Assembly (NCBI RefSeq): GCF_000219625.1
Contig: NC_018216.1
Coordinates: 2,046,001 to 2,110,000, forward strand
From: Zymoseptoria tritici IPO323
Lineage: Eukaryota; Ascomycota; Dothideomycetes; Mycosphaerellales; Mycosphaerellaceae
Direction of reading: 5' to 3'
DNA: 64,000 nucleotides
The notes beneath the pieces were generated by a model. The model ran no database searches and was not told the origin of the DNA. It saw only the letters and a list, made by a program, of their open reading frames with translations. Numbering within the stretch: the stretch's first letter is position 1; each line of letters starts with the position of its first letter. Of the stretch, positions 20,238-31,800 are shown piece by piece. Made by a program: the position numbers and the translations under genes.

Positions 20238-20285
20238 ATGTCACCACGATCACAGCAGCATGTCTTCCTCCCCACCATTTCATGA
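20238..20285 (+). promoter_or_regulatory. uORF overlapping the MFS start codon
   Basis: An ATG 22 nt before the MFS start opens a 15-codon frame that ends with TGA at 20283-20285, inside the MFS coding sequence and out of frame with it. Ribosomes that start here would miss the main ATG, so it could lower or condition translation of the transporter, provided the transcript begins upstream of 20238. Confidence 0.5.
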
Positions 20286-21702
20286 ACCATCATCCATCCT
20301 TTCGGCTAAAGACTGGGCCTCTCCCGACGACCCTGACGACCCTCGCAACTTCTCTTTCCGTCGCAGAGTGATCTCTACAGTTTCTTACACCCTTCTTGCC
20401 TTCGTCTCTACTTTCGCCGCATCGCTGTACTGCGCCGGTGTCGAAGATGTCCGCGATGAGTTCAACACATCCGAAGAAGTCGCCATCCTGCCACTCGCCA
20501 TGTACAACCTTGGCATGGCCGCAGGTCCGCTCGTTGGATCGCCGCTCAGCGAGACAGCTGGAAGGAAAGTGGTCATATTGATCACCACACCCATATTCGC
20601 GCTCTTCATCCTCGGTGCCGGCTTCTCGCCAAACATGGCCAGCCTCGTTGCCTGCCGTTTCTTCGCTGGCGCATTTGCAGCTCCTGCGATTGGGAACGCT
20701 TCCGCTACCATCTCCGACTACACCGCTGGCAAGGACCGTGCCGTCACATTGGGCTTCTATTACACCGTGCCTACATTCGGCGCTGTTCTTGGTCCACTGA
20801 TTGGAGGCTTCGTGGTGCAAGGGAAAGGCTGGCGTTGGACGCAGTGGACCACGATCTTCTTCATCGTGGCCTTTTACGTTCCCATCGTCTTCACAAAGGA
20901 GACCTACAAAAAGACGATCCTGCAAAGGCGTGCCGATAAGCTGTCAATCGAAGGACCTTCCAGCGTTGATCGTACCTTCCTCCAGTCAATCCATTACTTC
21001 GCCACCATCCTGCTCGTGCGTCCAGCTCACATGCTCCTCACTGAGCCCATCGTCTCCCTTGTCTGCCTCTATTCCGGCTTCCTCTTCGGACTGATGTACA
21101 CCTTTGTCATCGCGTCTCCCTGGGTCTATCGCAACACATACGACTTCACACTCACGGGACAATCGCTCTCCTTCCTCGGTCTCATCATAGGCTGCGCACT
21201 CGGTCCTCTACCTCTCATCTTCATTGACCGCAAAGTCTACCAACCTCGCTTTGCCGCTTTCCGTTCATCTCACCCCGAAGAGGACAGATTCCCACCAGAA
21301 CACCGCCTCTATCCAGCCATGTACGCATCACCTTTCCTCCCCACATTTCTCCTCCTCTTCGGCTGGACCGCTCGGCCTTCAATACACTTCGTCGTCCCGA
21401 TCTTGTTCCAAGGCTTCGCTATGCTGTGTTCTGTCGTGATTTACGCTTCGGCGAACCTCTTCATGATGGAGACATACGGACCATTATATGGAGCTTCGGC
21501 AGCGGGTGCGGCGATGCTAAGTCGATACTCTCTGAGCGCCGCCTTTCCGCTATTTTCCTTGCAGATGTACGAGGGTCTTGGAACGGGCTGGGCGACGACT
21601 GTGTTGGCGGCGTGTACAGTGCTGATGGCGCCGATTCCGTGGGTGTTCTGGAAGAGAGGAGAGAAGTTGCGACAGAGTGGAAAGTACGAGACTAGTGCCT
21701 AG
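20260..21702 (+). CDS. MFS transporter, DHA1 (drug:H+ antiporter) type
   Basis: Single exon, 480 aa, twelve predicted membrane helices. The N-terminal cytosolic part contains DWASPDDPDDPRNFSFRRR, typical of fungal DHA1 multidrug and polyamine exporters. Motif A after helix 2 reads GSPLSETAGRKVVI, and motif C after helix 5 is GAVLGPLIGGF, the antiporter signature. The central loop is about 50 residues and basic. Likely a plasma-membrane exporter of toxic compounds or polyamines; the substrate cannot be read from sequence. No biosynthetic genes lie next to it, so there is no reason to tie it to a metabolite cluster. Confidence 0.88.
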   Translation: MSSSPPFHEPSSILSAKDWASPDDPDDPRNFSFRRRVISTVSYTLLAFVSTFAASLYCAGVEDVRDEFNTSEEVAILPLAMYNLGMAAGPLVGSPLSETAGRKVVILITTPIFALFILGAGFSPNMASLVACRFFAGAFAAPAIGNASATISDYTAGKDRAVTLGFYYTVPTFGAVLGPLIGGFVVQGKGWRWTQWTTIFFIVAFYVPIVFTKETYKKTILQRRADKLSIEGPSSVDRTFLQSIHYFATILLVRPAHMLLTEPIVSLVCLYSGFLFGLMYTFVIASPWVYRNTYDFTLTGQSLSFLGLIIGCALGPLPLIFIDRKVYQPRFAAFRSSHPEEDRFPPEHRLYPAMYASPFLPTFLLLFGWTARPSIHFVVPILFQGFAMLCSVVIYASANLFMMETYGPLYGASAAGAAMLSRYSLSAAFPLFSLQMYEGLGTGWATTVLAACTVLMAPIPWVFWKRGEKLRQSGKYETSA

Positions 21703-21996
21703 ATGCCTGGTGTATGCAAACAGATTTCAGCGACAAGCGTTGGGGGTTGCGAAAACTCAACTCTTTATGGTGGTCGATGCGGTTGGACTTATCGAGAATA
21801 GGAGCTGAAGTGACCGTACTGCTCCGGCGTTACTGAAGTACGAGCGCATGAGGCACATGGTCTCTCTAGTGTACATTTCTTCACCCCATCTCTTGTGCCG
21901 TTGGCGCGTGACACTGCCATTGTTGCTCCGCCACATGCAATAGCCCACTCCAGTATGCACACATTTCCCAATGAACGCCTCCGATGTTCCCTCCCT

Positions 21997-22624
21997 TTAC
22001 TCCATCTTAACTACACCACCCAAGCCCTTCAATGTCTCAATAATCTTCTCTGCCTCCTCCTTCGGCACACCCTCCTTCATCATCTTTGGCGCGCTCTCCA
22101 CAAACTTCTTACTGTCCACCAGTGAGAGTCCTAACATCGCCTTGATCTCCTTGATGATCTTTGGCTTGGCTCCTGCGTCGAAAGACTCCAGCTTCAGGTT
22201 GAAGAGCGTCTTCTCCTCCTTTGCGGGTGCAGCCTCCTCCTCTTCGACGGCGGCTGGCGCGGCAGCTGCTGCAGGTCCGGCAGCGGCGAAGCCTCCCATG
22301 GGCATGTCGGGAATGTTGAGGCGGGTCTGAGAGGAGTTCAGTCAGATTTGATGATCGATCCATGAACTTTCAGGGTATTCTCCCTACCTTCAGTGTTGAA
22401 ACCAAGTCCGCAGTCTCCAGCAATGTCAACTGACTGATCTGGTCGACGATCGTAGCGATCTTGGGATTACTCGCGGCAGCAGCATCCGTGGACTGCCATC
22501 TTCGTGCTTCTTGCTGTTGGCGTCTGCGTGGTGCTGTGGAGGCGGCGAATCGGAGCGTAGTTGGTGTAGATGATCGTAGGCACTGAACGCATCGCCGGGC
22601 GACGAACTGAGGAGCGAGAGACAT
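21997..22624 (-). CDS. MNP1: Mitochondrial large-subunit ribosomal protein bL12m, 2 exons
   Basis: Exon 1 is 22624-22388 and exon 2 is 22326-21997 on the minus strand; the 61-nt intron (donor GTAGGG, acceptor CTCAG) is phase 0, giving 188 aa. The N-terminal ~55 residues are basic and Arg/Ser-rich, a mitochondrial presequence (AAST, RRRQQQEARRWQST). The L7/L12 dimerisation part follows (IVDQISQLTLLETADLVSTLK), then an Ala-rich hinge and the C-terminal domain with FNLKLESFDAGAKPKIIKEIK, LSLVDSKKFVESAP and PKEEAEKIIETLKGLGG, which binds translation factors. Multiple copies form the stalk of the mitoribosome. It is divergent from midasin. Confidence 0.93.
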
Positions 22625-22892
22625 CGCGAGGTGATGGATGGTATATCGAGGTATCGGCAAAGAATTGTCTCTGCTTCACCTCTTTCAATGCTCGTGGTGG
22701 TCGTTGTCGAGCATTGCGGAGCTCTCGTCCAATTCGAGCGTGGTCTCGGGAGTGCTCAGCCAATCAAGCCTGCCGCATGAAATTCTTCGAGAGATCTGAG
22801 ATGAGATCTTTTGGCGCGGCGAATCGAACTTTTTTCCAACACCACCACAAACACCCATCGTGGTGATATTGCACTGCTATTTCTGACCGACC
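22625..22892. promoter_or_regulatory. 268-bp divergent promoter between bL12m and midasin genes
   Basis: The two start codons are 268 bp apart. Both products serve ribosomes, one as a mitoribosome component and one as a 60S assembly factor, so a shared regulatory element is plausible. No motif was identified with confidence. Confidence 0.55.
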
Positions 22893-25800
22893 ATGGAGTG
22901 CACATGGGACGAGTCCCTTCTGAGGCTCGGCGACCAGCTGCCTGAGGAATTGCTGGACATTATCCGGACCTCTCGCAACGATCAGCAATATCTTGAAATC
23001 CTCACAAAAACAGCGCTCGACGCGAGACATACCTACATTCTGCTCGCACACTGCGATAACCTCTTCGCCCACATTTGCGCATCCCTCCGATCACATGCGT
23101 CTGTCGCGACTTCACTCGCCACCTTGGGCCGGATTGTCCCACATGCCCCATTTCTGGCCCCGTTTGCGACCCAACTGCTGGAACGGGAAGAGCACTTGGT
23201 CGATTTCTCAAACATCCAGGACCATGATTTACTACTGTATCTTCTTGGCCTCTTCCGGTTGTTGAAATTCAATCACCGAATTTTCAAGAAGCATGTTCCG
23301 GCGGATCAGCTTACTGCTTTGATTGGAAGTTGTAGCCCTCCGGCGACATATCTCATTCTTCGAATCCTGCAAATACACCTGAGCGCCGCAGACCACTGGT
23401 TTGAGAGTGCAGTAAGGAAGCATCTTGGGCCTGATTCGGTCGATGCGGGAATCGATGGGGTCTGGGATGAAAAGGTTGTGGACTATCGATTTCTGACTCT
23501 GTGGGAGGAAGATCGATTTGAGGCGATGGAGAAGCTGAGAAGAGATGCGCAAACGTCCTCGCATGCGACTTCCACTTACCGGACAATCTCAAACGAGTCC
23601 ATCCACCCGTCGACCTCGCTCGTGGGCGGTGTGCTGTTACCTCGCACCGGAACGCACACGGTCGCCAACAACGCATGCAAGGATCTCGTTTGTACTGCAA
23701 CCGTGGGCAGCAACCTGTCATCTGTCGCCCAAGCCCTCAAGTCGTCAAATTCCCTGCTGTTGTCTGGGCTTCCTGGATCCGGCAAGACACTCCTCATACG
23801 ACATGTTGCCAAAGCACTGGGCAAGCTCGACAAGATGGTCACCTTGCATTTGAACGAGCAGAGTGACGCGAAGCTGTTGCTCGGACTTTACACAACTGGC
23901 GATACGCCTGGATCGTTTGTTTGGAGACCTGGTGTTTTGACGACGGCCGTGCAAGAAGGCCGATGGGTCCTCATCGAAGACCTGGACCGGGCTCCTAATG
24001 AAGTCCTTGGCACTCTTCTGCCTCTGATTGAGAGAAGAGAACTTCAGTTGTCGAATCGCAAAGATGTCGTCTACGCCGCTGAAGGCTTCAGGATTCTTGC
24101 CACAGTCCGGAGCTCTGTCAACCATCGGGGTGAGGAGTCGAAGCCTCTCACACACATGCTAGGCTTTAGACACTGGCATACAATTCCAATAGCACTGCCG
24201 CCTACAGCTGAGCACGGAAGAATCGCGGCTCACCTGTATCCAAGCCTTGAAAAGCTTCTCCCGCAATTCATGGCAGTCTATGAGCGACTCATAACATTCC
24301 GACAGCAGGCCACGTTGGCAGGTCAGAGCAAAACAGGCGTTGCTCGTCCGATCAGCCCGCGAGACCTTTTGAAGTGGTGCCACCGGGTCGCGGCTTTGCT
24401 CAAAAGTCGTACATCTTTTACCAGCAGCGAGATCGACTCGATCTATTTGGAAGCTATCGACTGTTTCGCAGGAGCTTTGCCTGATGACTCGACTCGTGAT
24501 GACTTATCCGCTGTGATTGCAGAAGAGCTTCACATCGATCCTCAAAGAAGACAATACCTTCTCACAACCCGCGAAGTCCAATACCAGGCTGACAAGTCCA
24601 AGATTGTCATCGGAAGATACAGTCTTACGAAGTCTCGACAGTTTAAAGCGCAAGAAGGGTCTTTCTCCACGAATCCCCACACCACACGAATGCTCGAGCG
24701 AGTGACGGCTGCAGTATTGAACCGTGAACCACTGTTGCTCGTCGGCGAGACAGGTGTTGGCAAGACTACAGCAGTGCAGCATCTTGCAAATCATGTTGGC
24801 AAGAAGCTCGTACCATTCAACTTGTCACAGCAAAGCGAAGCTGGCGATCTTTTGGGTGGCTTTAAGCCGGTCAATGCCAGAACATTAATGGTTCCCATGA
24901 AAGATGAGTTTGACGATCTTTTTGCACAAAGCTTCAGTGCGACCAAGAACCAGCAATTCCTTCAACTCCTCGGCAAGCAGATGGCAAAGGGCAATTGGAA
25001 AGCCCTGTGTAAGCTCTGGCACCAGGCGCTTACAATGGTCGAACAGCAACGAGCTCCTTCGCCTGCACGAGAAGAAGCACCAAGCAAGAAGCGAAAAGTC
25101 GATTCGAAGCACGTCATCGACTTTGCTCGCTGGGATGAGTTCGCGGCTCAGGTTCATATCGTCGAGGGCAAGCTGGCGGGAGGAAACGAGATCGCTTTCA
25201 CGTTCATCGAAGGCAACATCGTCAAGGCCGTGAGGAACGGAGACTGGGTGCTCTTGGATGAGATCAACTTGGCCTCTTCGGACACGCTGGAAGCAATCGC
25301 CGACCTCCTCGACGCAGCGCCTTCTCTTCTCCTCACGGAAGCCGGCAATATCGAGCGCATCAATGCTCATCCCGACTTCCGGGTTTTTGCGGCCATGAAC
25401 CCAGCGACAGATGTTGGAAAGAAAGACCTCCCTCCTGGCATTCGATCACGTTTCACGGAGCTGTATGTCGACAGTCCAGACAAGGATCTCAAGAGTCTGC
25501 AGAGCATTGTCCGCGCGTATTTGCGCCAGGAGTCTTCAGCGGATCCTGGCGTGGCGTTGGACGTCAGCCAGTTGTATCAAGACATTCTCGCGCGTGCAGC
25601 CGATAACAAGCTCGTTGATGGTGCTGGACAGAGACCGCACTTCTCCCTGCGCACGTTGACGAGAACGCTCAGCTTTGCAAAGAACATACAGCAAAGTTGC
25701 AGTCTTCGTCGGGCTCTGTACGAAGGGTTTCAGATGAGCTTCCTGACGTTCCTCGACAGCGAGTCCATACAGCTCGTCCAGCCGCTGATCCTCAAGCATC

Positions 25801-28800
25801 TCTTCAAGAAGACCAATGTACGAGCTGAACTGCAGAAAGCTCTTCGGAAACCCGACGATGGCAATTTTTACGTTCAAGGCCACCCTGGCAGCAAGCACTG
25901 GATACGACGAGGCGCCGCGGAGCTTCAAGACCAACCTGAATACATCATCACGCCCTTTGTTCAGGGCAATTTGGAAAATCTCGTCCGAGCGGCTAGCACA
26001 AGACAATTTCCAGTGTTGATTCAAGGTCCCACCTCAAGCGGCAAGACCAGCATGATCGAGTATCTCGCCAAGCGCACTGGGCATACTTTCACAAGAATCA
26101 ACAACCACGAGCACACCGACCTGCAGGAGTATCTTGGCACCTACGTTTCGGGCACTGACGGCCGCCTGCAGTTTCAGGAGGGCGTTCTGGTCAAGGCTTT
26201 GCGCGAAGGACACTGGATTGTGCTTGATGAACTGAACCTTGCACCTACTGATGTTCTCGAAGCGCTGAACAGATTGCTTGATGACAATCGGGAACTTCTC
26301 GTACCAGAGACTCAAGAAGTCATCCGGCCTCATTCCGACTTCATGCTCTTCGCAACGCAAAATCCCGCTGGCCTCTACGGCGGACGCAAGATCCTTTCTC
26401 GGGCCTTCCGCAACCGCTTTCTGGAGCTTCACTTCGACGACATTCCAGTCGATGAACTGCAAGAGATTCTCCATCGTCGCACTCAACTCCCTGAGTCTCG
26501 AAGCAGACGTATCGTGGCGGTGTATAAAGAACTGTCAGTGTTACGACAAGAGAACCGTCTCTTCGAGCAGAAGAGCTTCGCGACCCTCAGAGATCTATTC
26601 CGTTGGGCTCTGAGACCGAATGATACAATCGATCAGCTCGCTGCGAATGGGTACATGCTCCTGTGCGAGCGTGTCCGCAAGCCAGAGGAGAGGGTTGCAC
26701 TCAAAGCAGTGATTGAGAAGGTGATGAGTGAGAAAGGACCTCGCGTTCGCATCGATGAGGAGGCGCTATACGCTGAAACGTGTCCCGAGATTTCGCTTCA
26801 CAAGCAGAATGCAAGTGCCGATGGAGTCGTGTGGACCAAAGCCATGCGCCGGCTTTACGTGCTTGTATCGCGAGCGATTGACAATAATGAGCCCGTTCTG
26901 CTTGTTGGTGAGACTGGATGCGGCAAAACCACGGTCTGTCAAATGCTCGCCAGAGCGCTGGCCAAGGAGCTGCACACTGTCAACGCGCATCAAAACACCG
27001 AGACTGGCGATTTGATCGGTTCGCAGCGCCCCGTGAGGAATCAGGCTGCCATCGAAGCGGCACTACGAGAGCAGCTGATTGCTTTAGAAGCACTGCGGTC
27101 TGTGCAGCAGAGGGAGGGCTCAACAGACGCCCTTCTTGCGGCATATGATCAAGAGCTTGCCGCACTGAGCAAAGAACAGAAAGCATACTACAGCCGCAGC
27201 GCATCCCACCAGGCTATTCAGACTTCCCGCACTCGCTTCAAGGCGCTCTTCGAATGGGCAGACGGGAGTCTCGTTCACGCTATGCGCGATGGATCATTTT
27301 TCCTGCTCGACGAGATCTCTCTTGCGGATGACTCGGTCCTTGAGCGAATCAACTCCGTCCTTGAATCCCAGCGAAGCATTTTGCTTGCCGAGAAAGGCAG
27401 TCTGGACTCCTCGATTAGTGCCGCCGCGGGCTTTCAATTCTTCGCCACCATGAACCCTGGGGGTGACTACGGCAAACGCGAACTCTCTCCCGCTCTTCGC
27501 AATCGCTTCACCGAAGTCTGGGTGCCAGCGCTCTCGGACATGGACGATATCTTGCAGATCGTTCGTGTAAAGCTAGTCCCAGCCGCGCACGACTTCGCCG
27601 ATGCGATGGTTGAATTCGCAAGCTGGTTCAAGTCTCGATTTGACACTTCCGCAAGTGCCTCGGTCTCAATTCGAGACACCCTCGCTTGGGTCGAGTTCAT
27701 CAACGCTTTTCAGCAAAACCTAGCAGCTGCCGTTGTTCACGGTGCCGCGATGGTCTACATCGATACTCTTGGAGCGAATCCCGCCGGACTGATGTCAGTT
27801 ATCTCAAACGACATCGAGCAAGAACGACAGGCGTGCTTAGAGCAGCTCGGGAAACACTTGGGTGTCGATGCACATGCTGTATATGGCGAGACGTTCGATG
27901 TTCAACTCGACGCGGCTAGATTTGGCATCGGTCCGTTCGGGGTCAACAGACTCCAAAACGCTGCGCCAAGGGATCTCGCTTTTACATTCGAGCCACCAAC
28001 GACGAGATCGAACGCCATGCGAGTAATGCGCGCACTGCAGCTCGTGAAGCCAGTCATGCTGGAAGGCAGTCCAGGCGTGGGTAAGACTGCAATAGTCACA
28101 GCGATTGCCGGCGCCGTGGGCATGCCGCTTACCAGGATCAACCTTTCGGACCAGACCGATCTTCTTGACCTCTTTGGCTCTGACGCTCCCGTCGAAGGCG
28201 CCCAGACTGGTACATTTGTCTGGCGAGATGCACCCTTTCTCCGTGCGATGAAGAAGGGCGAGTGGGTCCTCCTCGATGAGATGAATCTTGCTTCTCAGTC
28301 TGTCCTGGAAGGTCTGAACGCCTGCTTGGATCACAGAGGAGAGGTTTTTGTCCCTGAATTGGGGCAGAGCTTCACGAGACATCCCGACTTCCGTCTATTT
28401 GCAGCGCAGAACCCGCATCATCAAGGTGGCGGGCGCAAGGGTCTTCCGGCTTCATTTGTCAATCGATTTACCGTCGTCTATGCAGACTCTTTCAAGGCGG
28501 AAGATCTCATGCTCATCTGCCAGCGCATGTTCCCAAATCTTGAGCGCGCTTACATCGAACAGGCTGTGGCGTTTGTCAGCAAGCTGAACGACGATGTTGC
28601 CAATCGTCGCAAATTCGGGTCGAGCGGCGGTCCATGGGAGTTCAATTTGAGAGATACTGCAAGATGGCTGGGTCTCGCTGCCTCGGGTGAAGGACTGCTC
28701 AAGGCGGGAACACCGCAAGACTTTGTCGACATCCTGTTCACGCAGCGATTCCGCACTTCGTTTGACAGAAGCTGCGTACAAGACTTGTTCGCAACAGTGT

Positions 28801-31800
28801 TCAGCGATGCACAGCCAATGTCCGATATGTTCTGCAACTTGTCGTCGAGGACACTGCAGGTCGGAATCGGCATCCTTCCACGAGACTCACTGGTTGCTAG
28901 GCCTCAAGCTAGTGGCATGATACAAGCACCCAGTCATCTCCGTGCACTGCAATCGATCATGCTCTGCGTGCATCAGGCATGGCCGGTCGTGCTTGCCGGA
29001 CCTCCTGGTGTGGGGAAGACTTCTATTATCGAGAGGTTAGCTGCTTCGGTGGGAGCGAATGTCGTCACGCTAGCGATGAGCGCTGAGACCGACGCATTGG
29101 ATCTGATTGGAGGTTACGAGCAATACGATCCGCACCGCCAGTCGGCTCAGGCTCTCAGTGAGCTGCGGATGAAGTTCGACCAGTTCTGCAAGATGTGTCT
29201 TGTAGAGAGCTCTGCCTCCCAGACATCGGAGCTTCTACGGCTGGTTCGAGGGCTTTTTCTTGATCCTACTGACATCACTAACATCGTAGGTCTCGCACAA
29301 ATACTTCCACCACCAGCACAATCCGAGATCCTGCCTCTTGTAACGGCAATACGCGCGACGGCCAAGACGATCGATAAAGCCCGCTTCGAATGGATCGACG
29401 GCCCACTCATCGAAGCTCTGCAGCAAGGCAAATGGCTGATCTTGGACAACGCCAACCTGTGCAGCCCTTCTGTGCTCGACCGCTTGAACTCTCTCCTGGA
29501 ACCCAACGGCACTCTCGTCTTGAACGAGCATAGCGGCCCGGATGGTACAGCTCGTATCATCCGTCCACATCCTAACTTTCGGATCCTCTTGACTGTAGAC
29601 CCTCGCCTCGGTGAGCTCTCGAGAGCCATGCGCAATCGCGCAGTCGAACTTCACCTGTCGCCAAACGACATGAACGTCACGTCAACTGATGGCTTACACA
29701 CGGAGTCTGCCATCGCTCGGTTCAAAGCTCTCAGCGCTGCCGATGGCGAGCTTGCTTCGACCGTTGCCAGTGATCATCTAGCCATCTCGGACCGCATCTT
29801 AGTCCCCAGGCTACAGCGACAGATTCAAAATGGCTTGTTCGCTGCAAGCTCGCTGCATCCAGACGCTATCACGTCAGTCGTAAAGCTCGACATCAGTCCA
29901 GCCATGGCCTTCTACGAAGATTCCGCAAGCGCCATGCAGACCACTGCTGACTACGCTTGTGTCCAGGTCAGTCGCCCAGCCAAATCTTCTGTAAGTGTGC
30001 TCGTAGCTGACGGTAGGTCTATTTCTCAGACTCTTCATCCCCTCAACAACACTCCTCTCGTTCTTCAGGTGGCATCTACAGGCGCAACCAGAGCCCTCTC
30101 ACTGGCAGCGCGGTATGACGCAGCAGTCTCACTGCAGAAGTTGATAAAGGCTGTATCCGATGTCAGCGCGGACCGCAAATTGATGGAAAGCCTAGCACGA
30201 TTCATCAGAGCTGCGAGGAAAGATTCGGGAAGCTCGAGCAAGAGCTCAATGGCCCAGATCCTGAAGAGCATGCTTTTGCCTATAATGGACTGGACCCAGG
30301 CCCAATTGACGACTACCGAAGGCGAATTGCTGTACATGCGCAAAGCAATGAACAACCTCCTCTCAATCTGCTGGTTCGTCGTGCAAAATCTTGGGACCGA
30401 CGCAATGGACCGAGCGCTCCTGGCCACCTCTGTGATGGTTGCGCGGACAATCTGCTCGAAGAGCATAGTCGAAAGCACGACCCTGGCTCCCACGCTGGAC
30501 CAATTCCAGGAAGCGCTCTCGGAGCTGAAGTTCACCTCAAATGGAGAATCTGGCCAGGCTTGTGTTGCCTTGTGGAAGACATTCAAGCCACAAATGCCCA
30601 CGAACATGGATCAGCTGTCTTCATTACTGAAGTTTGAACAGGTCGTCGAGCATTTCGATCAGACTGTCAGGTTTGGAATGCCTGTCAAAGAGATCGTCGC
30701 ATTGAGGCTGGCATTCCAGCGTGCACTTGACATTGGTACGGTCTCAGGAGCAGACCTGGATGCTCTTGCTGAGAAAGCAATGGCGTCTATACCACAGCAG
30801 AAAATGGAGGTCGACGGTGAGTCGAGTGAAGATGCTGTTACGCTTGCGCCACACTTTGCCGCCGCATTTGGATACCTTTGCCAGCATTTCGCGCTGTTGA
30901 CTTTAAGCAAACCACGACTGACGCCGGCTGAGAGCACTGCTTTGGAGGTCTTGGCTCTGAGAAAGACCATGGATGGCATGAATCGCACTCACGGACAAGC
31001 TCATTCATCACCGCAACGACTGTTGAGTGTCCTCGGACTGTGTGCGCAGTCAGAGGACGAGGCCGGCCACGACGACGGACAAAATGGCGATCAAATCATC
31101 TCTGTTGCACTAAGAAGGATATCCGATGCCGACATGGTTTCTCTCCATGGCCTCAATCTTCTCGAAAGCGAAACAAAAGCCCTTGGTCAGACGGTGGCCT
31201 CGAAAGCCGAGCTTGTTTCACAAGATGGACTCCCCGCCCTCGACACTTGTCTTCGTCACCTCGTTCACAACGTTCTCGAAAGCATATCTGCTGCTACCGG
31301 CGCACTTTCCGACGAATCTGCTCGACTGATTGCTGCATTAGACGGCCAGGAGCACACTTCCGAATACAGTAATTCTGCTTTGTTGCAGCTCTGGCGGGTG
31401 ATCCAGTATCTCCTTACAGCAAAATCGCCTAGTGCGACCAATGCTCAGTCATCATCCGACGCATGGTCCGCCTTCGCTGTCGCCTGCTTTGAGCTCTACA
31501 TCCCGGATCATGCCTTTGATCCAGTACAAGAAGCACAGATCCAGATTGCGGTCTTCCAGCAGACCAAGGATGATGTCCAGTCTAGACTCGTCGCATTGCG
31601 CGCCTTCAGACAAGCTTGGGTTGGCGAACAAGGCTCTCTGAGAGCTCGTCTGCTCGAACAAGATCTCAGTGTGCTGGGCGAAGGTCCTCCCGCAGTGCAG
31701 ATATGCAGACCGCCAACTTCAGAGCTTGCGCAACTCCACAGCGAATTTCAAGCACTCATGCGCATCGTCAAGCCGCTACGTCAAAAGGCGAACAGTCATC

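Noticed and set aside
14422..21702. Secondary-metabolite cluster (rhodopsin-domain protein plus MFS)
   Set aside because: No polyketide synthase, NRPS, terpene or tailoring enzyme gene nearby; housekeeping genes lie between.
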